Of a DNA stretch of 44,144 nucleotides, positions 33,964 through 42,879 are shown one piece after another. Position 1 is the first letter of the stretch. Each line of letters opens with the position of its first letter. Source of the stretch: Candidatus Gastranaerophilales bacterium (GTDB lineage Bacteria; Cyanobacteriota; Vampirovibrionia; Gastranaerophilales; Gastranaerophilaceae); assembly GCA_947588755.1 (NCBI GenBank), contig CANPZB010000011.1, positions 1-44,144 of the forward strand, given 5' to 3'. The notes below the pieces were generated by a model. It had not been told where the DNA came from and did no database searches. It worked only from the letters and a program-made list of their open reading frames with translations. A program made the position numbers and the translations under genes.

Positions 33964-34345
33964 TCTCCATGTCATCCTGAACTTGTTTCAGGATCTTACC
34001 ATTTTCGCGTCTCACTGTCTTTTCCAAAATTGTTGTGTTTTTAATTTTTTTCTTTTTTTTTATTTATTAGTGTTTATTACTTTTTTATTCGTCATTCAAA
34101 ATACATCATTGTCACCCTGAATTCATTTCAGGGTCTTGTTATTCACCATAATTGGGGATAATGACTTTGGTTTAGTATCTATTCTATTAAAAGACTTGAT
34201 AAGGCTAAGATCCTGAAACAAGTTCAGGATGACATGGGGCGGATTTAGTCTTTCCACTCCGTCCGTCCACAAATCCGCAAATTCAGGATGACATGATATT
34301 GTTCAGGATGACATGTGTAGTTTCACTTTTTCACTTTTCACCTTA
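33964..34345. repeat. Hairpin-rich repeat island behind the cassette 3 pilin
   Basis: Three hairpins of one family lie here: ATCCTGAA/TTCAGGAT at 33974-33994 and 34210-34230, and ACCCTGAA/TTCAGGGT at 34114-34134, all with 5-nt loops. Further TTCAGGATGACATG units occur near 34284 and 34305. The island ends with TTTCACTTTTTCACTTTTCA (about 34323-34342), the inverse of the GTGAAAAG-type units that open copy B. No gene is present up to the terminator at 34411. Confidence 0.8.
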
Positions 34346-34410
34346 AAAATCCCCTCAACATTACTATGCTACAATAAAATTTTGTCGGTGTGTTGTTAAA
34401 AAATCGTTTT

Positions 34411-34441
34411 AAAAAAGGAACCGGTATTATATACCGGTTCC
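34411..34441 (-). terminator. Terminator of the SLH-protein gene
   Basis: A perfect 11-bp GC-rich stem (GGAACCGGTAT 34417-34427 with ATACCGGTTCC 34431-34441) has a 3-nt loop and, on the minus strand, is followed by six T. It lies 50 bp beyond the SLH gene stop. Confidence 0.88.
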
Positions 34442-34489
34442 CCAAGGCAAACGAACAATAATGTTTACTGTTTGGCTGATTAATTATTA

Positions 34490-36532
34490 CTATTCTGCAC
34501 AACCAAATGCGATAGTAACGTGTTCTCTCGGGTTAACAGCAGATATTTTATATCCGCGAGGGTCAACAAGGTAAGCAAATTCGTCGCCTGTAGTTTGGAA
34601 TAAGCCCATTGTACCTGCTAATGCTGTTCTTGTTACGTCAATCGGAGCTTTAACTGTTTCCCAGATACCGTCTCCTAAATTACGTGCCGCAGCACCAAAT
34701 TGACCTTGGAATACGTGTCCGAGCATATAACCTGCATCGTTTGATACATTTTCTACTGCGTTACCTACGTTTGCTATAGCACCGCCAACGGTTCTGCCTG
34801 TTACACCTACCAGTGAACCTGCAAGTGTGAACGGCATTTCAACTAATCTCGCTACAGGGTTAACTTGTTTTGATTTGTTAACTTGTGCCTGCAAAATTTG
34901 TTTAGGCAAGTTAGTTTTGCAATCACCGTTTTTAATTGAAGTGAATGACAATTTTAATGCACCCTTATCACAGCCGGAAGGTCTGATAACTTCTACAACC
35001 TGACCTGTTACGGTTGAACCGCAAGGATAAGTTACACCGTTGATAGTAACGTCTTCAAGAGTGTTAGCTCTGAAATATTGTCCTACATGTGATGATTTTG
35101 CAGTTAACTGGTCTATCATTTTTACTTTCAATGTAGGGATTTTAACAACTTCATCCTGTTCTATGAAAGCGTTTTTGTTAACAGGGCATGCGGGACAAAT
35201 GTCATTAGCTGTTTTCGGGTTTGTATCGTAACCCAAAGCAACACGAACCGTCTGCATCATGGATGCAACATCAGCACGGCTTGCAGCTCTGTTCGGCATA
35301 ATCATATTCGGGTTCGGGCTGTCTTTTAAAGCACCGTTTTCCAAAGATTTTGCTACGGGTATTCTTGCCCAGTTAGGAACTTGCGAACCGTCTGCATATC
35401 TGCTTAATATTTCATCAGCTTTGCATTGGTCGATATCACAGGTCATACCTTTTGCAATTGTAGATAATGCTTCTACTCTTGTTACGTGGTTATTGGGTTC
35501 AAATTTACCGTTGGGATATCCCGCAAGCAAATCTTCGTCAACAGCCTTTGCGATAGCAGGGTTTGCCCAGTTAGATGTCGGAACATCTCTGAATAAGTTT
35601 TCGCGGGGCATACCGTTGCAGTCAAGGTTGAAGCCTTTTACAAGAATTGTTGCAAATTCGGCACGGGTAATATTTCTGTTTGGTTTGAAATAACCGTCAG
35701 GATAACCTACAACAACATTATTGATAGCTAATTTGTCGATGTCGCAGGCTGCCCAAAAATTTTGCGGAACATCGGGAAACGAACATCCGCCGAAGTTTGC
35801 CGCCGCACCTGTTACATTGGAAGGTGTATTCGGTATTTCATAAGGAACAAAAGATTTTCTTAATGCATCAATAGAGTTTGATGATTGAAAGTCTATCGGG
35901 CAGTTATTACCGTCCATTATTCTTTCGTTTCTGTCAATGGGAATACCGTTGTGGCGGGTAGGTGCTTCATTTAGGCAGGGAAGCTGTGATGCCGCACCTG
36001 TTATTTGTCCGTCACTTGAAACGGTAACACCGTTTAAGTTTGATTGAAGTACGTTAGGTGTGCCTAAAAAAGCCGAATCCGTTGAAAAGATAGAGCTTGC
36101 AGGATGACCTACATAGTTGTTGGCACCGTAAATAGCGTTCGGATACCCGTAAACCTGTTTCATATCTTGTCTGTCAGGTTTACCTGTTCCGGGACATAAA
36201 GCTGTTGCGGGAACAGCCGGTTTGTCACAGCTTACTTCGTCAGGACAACCGCAGTCTGATTTTTGTTCTTCACACGGGTCACATGGTTTTTCACACGGGT
36301 CTGCTTTTTTACAGTCGCAATCAGGCATAGCTTTTTTACATTTTGAACATGTATTCGGTTTTGCCGTTTCGCAGGGGCATGCATGTCCTGTTACAACCGG
36401 CATGGGTTCTGCACATGGTGCCGGTTGAACCGGTTCTTGTGCACAAGGACATGCAGCCATTGCCTGATTCAAGGAACACGTTGCTATTCCGACGGCAATA
36501 GCAGCTGCCACAGTAAGTTTTTTAATAGTCAT
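34490..36532 (-). CDS. S-layer-homology domain envelope protein with cysteine-rich N-terminus
   Basis: The 680-residue protein has a signal peptide (KKLTVAAAIAVGIATCSLNQ, cleavage after AMA, residue 26). A mature N-terminus follows with 16 cysteines between residues 28 and 113, many as CxC or CxxC. Three SLH domains come next (about 250-305, 312-365, 375-435; for example VVGYPDGYFKPNRNITRAEF), then a C-terminal region with a beta part and Gly/Ala-rich stretches (470-680). SLH domains anchor proteins to cell-wall polymers; in cyanobacteria they link the outer membrane to peptidoglycan. I chose ATG 36532 (GGAGG 6 nt upstream) over the longer frame from 36577. Confidence 0.9.
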   Translation of the reverse strand: MTIKKLTVAAAIAVGIATCSLNQAMAACPCAQEPVQPAPCAEPMPVVTGHACPCETAKPNTCSKCKKAMPDCDCKKADPCEKPCDPCEEQKSDCGCPDEVSCDKPAVPATALCPGTGKPDRQDMKQVYGYPNAIYGANNYVGHPASSIFSTDSAFLGTPNVLQSNLNGVTVSSDGQITGAASQLPCLNEAPTRHNGIPIDRNERIMDGNNCPIDFQSSNSIDALRKSFVPYEIPNTPSNVTGAAANFGGCSFPDVPQNFWAACDIDKLAINNVVVGYPDGYFKPNRNITRAEFATILVKGFNLDCNGMPRENLFRDVPTSNWANPAIAKAVDEDLLAGYPNGKFEPNNHVTRVEALSTIAKGMTCDIDQCKADEILSRYADGSQVPNWARIPVAKSLENGALKDSPNPNMIMPNRAASRADVASMMQTVRVALGYDTNPKTANDICPACPVNKNAFIEQDEVVKIPTLKVKMIDQLTAKSSHVGQYFRANTLEDVTINGVTYPCGSTVTGQVVEVIRPSGCDKGALKLSFTSIKNGDCKTNLPKQILQAQVNKSKQVNPVARLVEMPFTLAGSLVGVTGRTVGGAIANVGNAVENVSNDAGYMLGHVFQGQFGAAARNLGDGIWETVKAPIDVTRTALAGTMGLFQTTGDEFAYLVDPRGYKISAVNPREHVTIAFGCAE

Positions 36533-36675
36533 TTTTACCTCCTTGTGTTGCGGACTTTTTTTATCTAAAAAATCCAAAAAATAATGTTAAAAAACAAACT
36601 TAATACTAAATTATGTACTTCAACCTAAATAAGAAACATTGCCAAAAGAGGTTATTCAGGCGGGTAGTTTTCAAA

Positions 36676-36704
36676 TTGACTTTAAAAAGTTATTCGGGTA
36701 TTAT
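36676..36704 (+). promoter_or_regulatory. Promoter of the solute-binding lipoprotein gene
   Basis: TTGACT (36676-36681), a 17-bp spacer and TATTAT (36699-36704) lie 7 nt before ATG 36712, placing the expected transcript start at or next to the start codon. It argues against the longer open frame beginning at 36613. Confidence 0.7.
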
Positions 36705-36711
36705 TTCTGTT

Positions 36712-37503
36712 ATGAGATTTTTTTCGATGTTAAGAAGTATTTTATGTGTTTTGCTGCTAACTTGTTTTTTATTTACGGGCTGCGGAAAGAAAGAAAAAGT
36801 TAATGATGATTTATCTGCAATTTTACAGCGTGATAAGCTTATTGTCGGGGTAAAAGATGATACTGTTCCTTTCGGTTTCAGAGATGAAAATAACGATATA
36901 ATCGGTTATGACATTGATTTGGCAAGAGTAATTGCTTATTCCTTGCTCGGGAATGATGCAAAAATTGAATTAATTCCCGTAACTCCATCGAACAGGATAA
37001 TGAAGTTAAATTCAGGTGAAGTCGATATGCTTATATCAACAATGTCCATAACTAATCAACGACTTGAAGTGGTGGATTTTTCAACGCCTTATTATATTGC
37101 CGGTCAGGCTATTATGGTAAATAAATCAAATGATGCAACCACTATAAGGGACTTTTCGGGTAAAAAAATGATAATAGTTTTCGGCTCTACGAGTGAAAAA
37201 AATTTGCGTATGAATGTTCCTGATGTTAAAGTTATAGGTTATAAAACTTATCCCGAGGCATATAAAGCTTTAAAAGAAAATAAAGCCGAAGCAATGATTG
37301 CCGATGATACGATTTTATTGGGATTTTTACGTAAAGACAGTTCATTAAAGCTTTTGCCAAAAAGATATTCAAGAGAACCTTATGCGGTTGCTTTCCGAAA
37401 AAGCGACAAGTCTTTGAGCCTTGAAAAAGAGGTTAATTATATAATTGAAAATTTGCAAAAAACCGGAAAACTTAAAAAAATGCAGCAAAAATGGGGAATT
37501 TAG
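36712..37503 (+). CDS. Amino-acid-type ABC transporter solute-binding lipoprotein (family 3)
   Basis: The 263-residue protein has a lipoprotein signal peptide with lipobox LFTGC (cysteine about residue 23). The mature domain is a family 3 periplasmic binding fold: DKLIVGVKDDTVPFGFRDE, IIGYDIDLARVIAYSLLG, MLISTMSITNQRLEVVDFST and MIADDTILLGFL are the usual conserved blocks. It should capture an amino acid or similar small solute. No ABC permease or ATPase is adjacent, so it is an orphan here, or a sensor partner. Its stop overlaps the convergent gene at 37500 by four bases. Confidence 0.92.
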   Translation: MRFFSMLRSILCVLLLTCFLFTGCGKKEKVNDDLSAILQRDKLIVGVKDDTVPFGFRDENNDIIGYDIDLARVIAYSLLGNDAKIELIPVTPSNRIMKLNSGEVDMLISTMSITNQRLEVVDFSTPYYIAGQAIMVNKSNDATTIRDFSGKKMIIVFGSTSEKNLRMNVPDVKVIGYKTYPEAYKALKENKAEAMIADDTILLGFLRKDSSLKLLPKRYSREPYAVAFRKSDKSLSLEKEVNYIIENLQKTGKLKKMQQKWGI

Positions 37504-38003
37504 AATTCCGGTACGGAATTTTCTTCACTGTGAGCGTTAATTATATTTTCAATTTCGTTTTTGGCTTCCAGTTTGGAAGAAAGTTCTTTTTTGTCTAAAT
37601 TATATTTTTTGCAAAGTTTTTCATAATAGTACAGTTGTTTTTTGGTCGGTAATTCTTTGGACATTTTTACTTCACGCAAAAATAACCTTTTTTTCTTTTC
37701 ATATTCTTTTTGTGCAAGGATTATCGGTTCTTGTGTTTTCTTGTAATCGTAGTATTTTCTGCATTCATGGATATACAGCTTTGTATCGGATAAAAATTGT
37801 TCGTCGTCAAGATATTCCGATAAAAATGCAAAATGCGGGTTATTTATTTCAAAATAGTACTTTTCATCGTCCAGAAATTTTGTATAAATATCAATTTCAC
37901 TTAAGTCTTGCGATTTTTTAACAAGTGCACGCAAAAAATTACACAAAGCTGATTTTTGTGTTTTTGACATCGTTAAATAGATTTGACTTTTAATAAGGTA
38001 CAT
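37500..38003 (-). CDS. Uncharacterised Lys/Tyr-rich protein
   Basis: The 167-residue, strongly charged and helical protein has many Lys, Glu and Tyr residues and no signal peptide or membrane span. Near the C-terminus is LPTKKQLYYYEKLCKKYNLD, a pattern (TxKQxxYxxKLxxKY) also seen in DNA- or RNA-associated proteins of varied types; I would not assign a role from it. A TATAAT-like box lies about 9 nt before the first ATG. A later ATG at 37970 is the alternative start. Confidence 0.65.
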   Translation of the reverse strand: MYLIKSQIYLTMSKTQKSALCNFLRALVKKSQDLSEIDIYTKFLDDEKYYFEINNPHFAFLSEYLDDEQFLSDTKLYIHECRKYYDYKKTQEPIILAQKEYEKKKRLFLREVKMSKELPTKKQLYYYEKLCKKYNLDKKELSSKLEAKNEIENIINAHSEENSVPEF

Positions 38004-38054
38004 ACAAAATAAATTATAACAATTTATATAAATAATAAAAGTATGTAAAGAAAT

Positions 38055-39464
38055 TTACTTTGGCAAAGTAAAAGAAATTTTTGTATAATCTTCAATTTTG
38101 CTTTCGGCATGAATGGTTCCGTTGTGTGCCTCGATAATTTTTTTGCAAATATATAGTCCCAAACCCGTACCTGCTTTTTTGTCGTTTTGTGCAACGGACA
38201 TAAATTTTTCAAAAACATCGTCGGGGTTTGAAAGCGGAATTCCATGCCCGCAATTTTTTACCGAAAATATATATTCATGCGGATTTTCCGAAAGTTCTAT
38301 ATAAACATTTGAATTTTTATAGCCGTATTCGCAGGCATTAATCAGCAAATTGTTGATAACTCTTTTTATTTCTACAATATCTATAAATAAATTTGTATCT
38401 TGTGCATTGCAATTCAAAATTAACTTTTGTTTTTTGTCCTCAAAAAAATATTTCGCTTCTTCAATACATTCGCTGACAAGAATTTTCAGAGAATACGGTT
38501 CTTTATTGAGAACTATTGATTTGTAATCGCATTTATATTTTTGTGTAATGTTGTCTATCAAATTTTTCATGTATTTTGCGGCACCGAGAATATCTTTTAT
38601 AATCTCATTTTTATTATCATCAAAAATTTCGTTGTGATTTTTTAAAAGCATTTCCAAAGCACATATTTCGGCATTTACGGGAGATTTTAAATCATGTGTT
38701 ACCATTGCCAGAAAAGTTTCTTTTTTATCACTCAAAGCTTCCTGTAATTTCTTTGTTTTAAGTAAGTTGTAAATTTGTGACCTGACTACTTGAACATTAA
38801 ACGGTTTTTCTATATAAGCACATGAACCCGCATTATAGCCCCTGATTTTATTTTCGGGGTCCGAAAGTGCCGAAATAAATACTATCGGTGTATCCGAGTT
38901 AAGTTTTGTTGTTTTGATAATATTTGCAAGGTCAAAGCCCGACATTTCAGGCATCATTATATCCAGCAGGAACAAATCAAATTTTTTATTATCAACAATT
39001 TTACTTGCCTCCGCGGGTTTTATAAAAGTAGTTATTTCAAGCCCCATAGCCGAAAGTGTTTCGGTAAGTAAATCTATGTTCATTTGATTGTCATCGACAA
39101 TCATTATTTTCAAACCTTTAAGGTTGTAGTACTCCTGATTGTTGAAATTGGTATTTTCTTCCGAATTCTCTTTGTCTTTGAAAAAATCCTGTATAATTTT
39201 TACCGGAATAGGGTACGGAACAACATTTTTTACTCCGCAGGCATTTGCGGATAAGACGTTTTTTCTTGAAACATCCTCTGAAGCAAGCCAAACTTCAAGT
39301 GCCGGATAAGTTTTGCAAAACTTTTTTATGCTGTTAATATTCTTAAAATCCGTTTTTATAATACATAATTTTTTATTCGAAAGATTTTTTATATTTTTTA
39401 ATTCCTTGAAATCTTCCACAAAAACAATTTTTTCGTTTTCTGCCTTTTTAACCAGTTCCTGCAT
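38055..39464 (-). CDS. Soluble hybrid response regulator / sensor histidine kinase
   Basis: The 469-residue protein has no membrane segment. Residues 1-100 look like a degenerate receiver or sensory fold. Residues 117-235 are a true receiver (Asp124, Asp125, phospho-acceptor Asp168 in LLDIMMPEMSG, Lys220). HisKA has phospho-acceptor His257 in MVTHDLKSPVN. The HATPase domain has its N box at NNLLINACEYG (371-381) and G box GTGLGLYI (432-439). Receiver before kinase in a cytoplasmic protein suggests a phosphorelay node controlled by an upstream kinase. No partner regulator is adjacent. TATTAT at 39471-39476 is exactly 6 nt before the ATG. Confidence 0.93.
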   Translation of the reverse strand: MQELVKKAENEKIVFVEDFKELKNIKNLSNKKLCIIKTDFKNINSIKKFCKTYPALEVWLASEDVSRKNVLSANACGVKNVVPYPIPVKIIQDFFKDKENSEENTNFNNQEYYNLKGLKIMIVDDNQMNIDLLTETLSAMGLEITTFIKPAEASKIVDNKKFDLFLLDIMMPEMSGFDLANIIKTTKLNSDTPIVFISALSDPENKIRGYNAGSCAYIEKPFNVQVVRSQIYNLLKTKKLQEALSDKKETFLAMVTHDLKSPVNAEICALEMLLKNHNEIFDDNKNEIIKDILGAAKYMKNLIDNITQKYKCDYKSIVLNKEPYSLKILVSECIEEAKYFFEDKKQKLILNCNAQDTNLFIDIVEIKRVINNLLINACEYGYKNSNVYIELSENPHEYIFSVKNCGHGIPLSNPDDVFEKFMSVAQNDKKAGTGLGLYICKKIIEAHNGTIHAESKIEDYTKISFTLPK

Positions 39465-39570
39465 AGTCTAATAATACTTATTAAGGTGATACGGGCAATT
39501 CCCCGATTGGGTAATTGAGAATGAAAACAAAAATTTTTGAATAAATAATTTTTTGGTGTAATATGATATT

Positions 39571-41454
39571 ATGGCTGAAACAATGGAAGAATTAATATCA
39601 CAAATAAAAGACCGGCTTGACATAGTTGATGTCGTATCCGAAAAAGTGATATTGAAAAAAAGCGGAAGCCATTATTGGGGATTATGTCCTTTTCATAAAG
39701 AAAAAACACCGTCATTTTCGGTTAATGCCAATTTGGGTATTTTTAAATGTTTTGGCTGCGGAGCGGGCGGCGATGCACTTACATTTATTATGAAAAGCGA
39801 AAACAAAGACTTTATAACCGTCATAAGAGAATTGGCAGATAAATTCGGTCTTGAAATGCCTAAGAGTTTTCAAAGCACCAACAAGGGCTTGAAAGATGAA
39901 ATGATTAAGGCTTGTACAAAAGCCGCCGAGTTTTATCATCTAAGGCTTATGAGAGATAAAAGTGCCCATACAATGAATGTCTTGAAATATCTTGAAGAAA
40001 GAGGAATTAATAAAGATATTATTCAAAAATTTACTCTCGGACTGGCTCCTGATGCTTACGAAACTTTTTACAATAAGTTTAAAAATGAATTTAGCGAAGA
40101 AATATTGGAAAAAGCGGGATTAATCACACTTTCCAGAGAAAATGAATATATGGATCGTTTTCGTAACCGAATAATTATCCCTATTCAGAATGAACAGGGC
40201 GAATATATAGCCTTTGGAGCCCGTGCTATTGAAAAAGACCAAATGCCAAAATATTTGAATTCACCCGACTCCATTATATATAACAAGAGTAAATTGCTTT
40301 TCGGGCTATACACGGCAAAGGATTTTATCAGACAAGAGGACAGCGTTATACTTATGGAAGGCTACTTTGATGTTATTTCAACGCAGGCTCACGGGATAGG
40401 TAATGCTGTCGGAACTTGCGGTACGGCACTGACAGCAGACCATATCAGAATGCTTTCAAGATATACGCCGTCAAGAAAAATATATTTGTCTTTTGATACC
40501 GACAATGCGGGTCAAAAAGCGACAAAAAGGAATGCGGAACTGATTAAAGAAGCTTTTAGCGGTTTGGGTAACATAAAACAGTTTGACGAAAGCTATGTTT
40601 CGGCTTCGGATGACAAATACTCTTGTGAAATAAGAGTAATTGCACCGCCGGAAGGCAAAGACCCCGATGAATTTATACGCTCCTCGGGTGCGGAAAGCTA
40701 TCGCAAATATATAAGTCATGCTCCTCTGCTTTTGGATTTTCAAATAAATTCACTATTGAAAAAAAGAAACAGTATGGAAACAACACTCGATAAAACAAGA
40801 CTTATAAAGCAAATAATACCGCTTTTGGCTGAAATTCAAAATAAAATTACACAGTATGAATATGTCAAAACAGTTGCCGACACTCTCGGAGTAAACGAAG
40901 AAGCACTTATCTCGGAATTAAGAAAGAATGTGCATCATGAGGACTTAAATCAAATAAATGTTAACAATATTGTAACAAAAAATTTAACAATTTCACAAAG
41001 AGCGCAAAAAAATTTATTGAGCGTTTTTCTGGTAAACGACAATAAACTTTCTTTTGATAAAATAAAAGAAATTATTGGTGACACTGCGTTTACGGACGAA
41101 ACGTTAATAAATGTAAAATCTACAATTGACAAATTAACATGTACCGTAAATAATGTGAAAGAATTGATTGAACAATTATATACAAAGTTCATTCAAGAAC
41201 CTGAAATACAAAGTCTTATCACTGATTTGATAAGTATTTCGGAAACCTTTGAAAGTCTTGACGACAGAGATTTTATCAATATAATTCATGAAAATATAAA
41301 CAAAATAAATCAATGCCAAAAAGATGAAGAAAAGGAAAAGCTGCAAAAACTATATAAAAATGCAAATAACAATGACACAGAAGCCCTGAAAATTCAAATG
41401 CAGCTTAGAGATAAAATTAACAGCAGATTAAAATTGGAGAAAATGCATGAGTAA
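39571..41454 (+). CDS. dnaG: DNA primase
   Basis: DnaG makes RNA primers for replication. In 627 residues: the CHC2-type zinc ribbon ([18 protein letters not shown] and then [11 protein letters not shown], residues 36-67), the catalytic core with YLNSPDS, the TOPRIM motifs [11 protein letters not shown] and [13 protein letters not shown], and a helicase-interacting C-terminal helical region. TAATAT at 39559-39564 lies exactly 6 nt before the ATG without a Shine-Dalgarno. It overlaps rpoD by 8 nt, forming a dnaG-rpoD macromolecular-synthesis pair as in many bacteria, here without rpsU. Confidence 0.97.
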   Translation: MAETMEELISQIKDRLDIVDVVSEKVILKKSGSHYWGLCPFHKEKTPSFSVNANLGIFKCFGCGAGGDALTFIMKSENKDFITVIRELADKFGLEMPKSFQSTNKGLKDEMIKACTKAAEFYHLRLMRDKSAHTMNVLKYLEERGINKDIIQKFTLGLAPDAYETFYNKFKNEFSEEILEKAGLITLSRENEYMDRFRNRIIIPIQNEQGEYIAFGARAIEKDQMPKYLNSPDSIIYNKSKLLFGLYTAKDFIRQEDSVILMEGYFDVISTQAHGIGNAVGTCGTALTADHIRMLSRYTPSRKIYLSFDTDNAGQKATKRNAELIKEAFSGLGNIKQFDESYVSASDDKYSCEIRVIAPPEGKDPDEFIRSSGAESYRKYISHAPLLLDFQINSLLKKRNSMETTLDKTRLIKQIIPLLAEIQNKITQYEYVKTVADTLGVNEEALISELRKNVHHEDLNQINVNNIVTKNLTISQRAQKNLLSVFLVNDNKLSFDKIKEIIGDTAFTDETLINVKSTIDKLTCTVNNVKELIEQLYTKFIQEPEIQSLITDLISISETFESLDDRDFINIIHENINKINQCQKDEEKEKLQKLYKNANNNDTEALKIQMQLRDKINSRLKLEKMHE

Positions 41455-42547
41455 AAAAAGACAACCAAACTCCTCCGTTGTTAGCATCATGGAAGACGAA
41501 AATCTTGATTTACAAGATATTGATAACGATCCTTCACTTACTCCCGAAGCCGACAGCGTAAATTTTATGAACATGGATATCAGTACCGACAATATTGAGG
41601 ATATTGTTACCGAAAAAATCGACAGTAAAATGGCTCTGGAAGACATTTACATGATAAATCCTGCCGAACCTGAAGAAGAAACGGATTTTGATGTCCCTAA
41701 AGGTGTTGCGGTGGATGACCCCGTAAGACTTTATTTACGCGAAATCGGCAGAATAAAATTGCTTTCTGCGAAGGAAGAAATTGAACTGGCAAGAAAAATT
41801 CTTGAAGGCGGCACTCCCGGTGCTATCGCCAAACGAAAACTTGTACAGGCAAACCTCCGTTTGGTTGTAAGTATTGCAAAAAAATATGTAGGACGCGGAA
41901 TGTTATTTTTAGACCTTATTCAGGAAGGTAATCTGGGTTTAATCCGTGCAGCCGAAAAATTTGACCATGAAAGAGGTTTTAAATTCTCAACTTACGCAAC
42001 ATGGTGGATTAGACAGGCAATTACAAGAGCCATAGCCGATCAGGCAAGAACTATCAGAATTCCGGTTCACATGGTTGAAACGATTAATAAATTGAAAAAA
42101 GTTACAAGACGTTTGGCACAAGAACTTTCAAGAAAACCAACTGAAGATGAATTGGCTATAGAAATGAATGTTTCCATTGCAAAGCTTCGTGAAATTATTA
42201 AAATAGCACAAGAACCTTTGTCTTTGGAAACGCCTATAGGTAAAGAAGAAGATTCACGTTTGGGTGACTTTATAGAAGATAAAGAAGCTGATGCCCCGAT
42301 TAAAACCGTTGCTTCCGAACTTCTGAGAGAGGATTTGGCAGAAGTTCTTTGTACGCTTTCACCGCGTGAACGTGATGTTTTGAGACTTCGTTTCGGTATG
42401 GACGACGGACGCCAGAGAACTTTGGAAGAAGTCGGTCAGTTATTCGGAGTTACCCGCGAACGTATCAGACAAATTGAAGCAAAAGCTTTAAGGAAACTCC
42501 GTCATCCCAACAGAAGTAAACGTCTAAGAGAATATGTAGAACTATAA
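41447..42547 (+). CDS. rpoD: Primary sigma factor RpoD (sigma-70)
   Basis: RpoD directs RNA polymerase to TTGACA/TATAAT promoters like those seen throughout this window. The 366-residue protein has a short acidic N-terminal region, region 1.2 ([19 protein letters not shown]), region 2 ([20 protein letters not shown] and [20 protein letters not shown]), region 3 ([13 protein letters not shown]), and region 4 ([10 protein letters not shown], then [20 protein letters not shown]). That is a group 1 sigma factor. GGAG lies inside the end of dnaG, 7 nt before the ATG. A terminator follows at 42551-42581. Confidence 0.97.
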   Translation: MSKKRQPNSSVVSIMEDENLDLQDIDNDPSLTPEADSVNFMNMDISTDNIEDIVTEKIDSKMALEDIYMINPAEPEEETDFDVPKGVAVDDPVRLYLREIGRIKLLSAKEEIELARKILEGGTPGAIAKRKLVQANLRLVVSIAKKYVGRGMLFLDLIQEGNLGLIRAAEKFDHERGFKFSTYATWWIRQAITRAIADQARTIRIPVHMVETINKLKKVTRRLAQELSRKPTEDELAIEMNVSIAKLREIIKIAQEPLSLETPIGKEEDSRLGDFIEDKEADAPIKTVASELLREDLAEVLCTLSPRERDVLRLRFGMDDGRQRTLEEVGQLFGVTRERIRQIEAKALRKLRHPNRSKRLREYVEL

Positions 42548-42550
42548 GTT

Positions 42551-42581
42551 AAAAAAAGTCCCTTTAAAAAGGGGCTTTTTT
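42551..42581 (+). terminator. Terminator of the dnaG-rpoD operon
   Basis: AAAAGTCCCTT pairs with AAGGGGCTTTT (one G-T wobble) around 42553-42579 and runs into a T tract. It separates rpoD from the convergent XRE gene at 42590. Confidence 0.85.
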
Positions 42582-42589
42582 ATTGAGAT

Positions 42590-42808
42590 TTAGATTTTAA
42601 TAATGTTTTCAAGCGGTATATTTAAAGAATTGGTCAGATTAACAATTTTCTTAACGGTCAAATTTTGTTCACCGCGTTCAACTTTACCGATATAATTCGT
42701 ATGCACATTAGCAAGTTCCGCAAATTTTTCCTGTGAAAGTTGTTGTTTTGTTCGTTCAATTCTGAATTTTAAACCAATTTGTTTTAAAACCTTTTTGTAG
42801 TCATCCAT
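42590..42808 (-). CDS. XRE-family HTH regulator, cassette 4
   Basis: The 72-residue Cro/CI-type protein has TKQQLSQEKFAELANVHTNY followed by IGKVERGEQNLTVKKIVNLT. It is divergent from the intact pilin at 42880, with the shortest gap of the four cassettes (71 bp). TAAAAT at 42816-42821 is 7 nt before the ATG, so its transcript would be leaderless. That -10 box overlaps the left arm of the operator-like inverted repeat at 42817-42865, so binding there would silence both genes. Confidence 0.92.
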   Translation of the reverse strand: MDDYKKVLKQIGLKFRIERTKQQLSQEKFAELANVHTNYIGKVERGEQNLTVKKIVNLTNSLNIPLENIIKI

Positions 42809-42816
42809 AAGGGGAA

Positions 42817-42865
42817 TTTTACACTATTGACAATGTGTATTCTATACTATTATAATAGTGTAAAA
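42817..42865. promoter_or_regulatory. Divergent control region of cassette 4: promoter inside a perfect 12-bp inverted repeat
   Basis: Toward the pilin, TTGACA (42827-42832) and TATAAT (42851-42856) are separated by 18 bp. Arms TTTTACACTATT (42817-42828) and AATAGTGTAAAA (42854-42865) are perfect inverted repeats that overlap the edge of the -35 and the -10 box. The centre also contains the palindrome ACTATTATAATAGT (42846-42859). Two dimers, or one looped pair, could lock the promoter. Confidence 0.85.
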
Positions 42866-42879
42866 AGGAGAGATTTATT

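Noticed and set aside
36613-36711. 33-residue N-terminal extension of the solute-binding lipoprotein
   Set aside because: It precedes the promoter at 36676-36704 and would bury the lipoprotein signal peptide.
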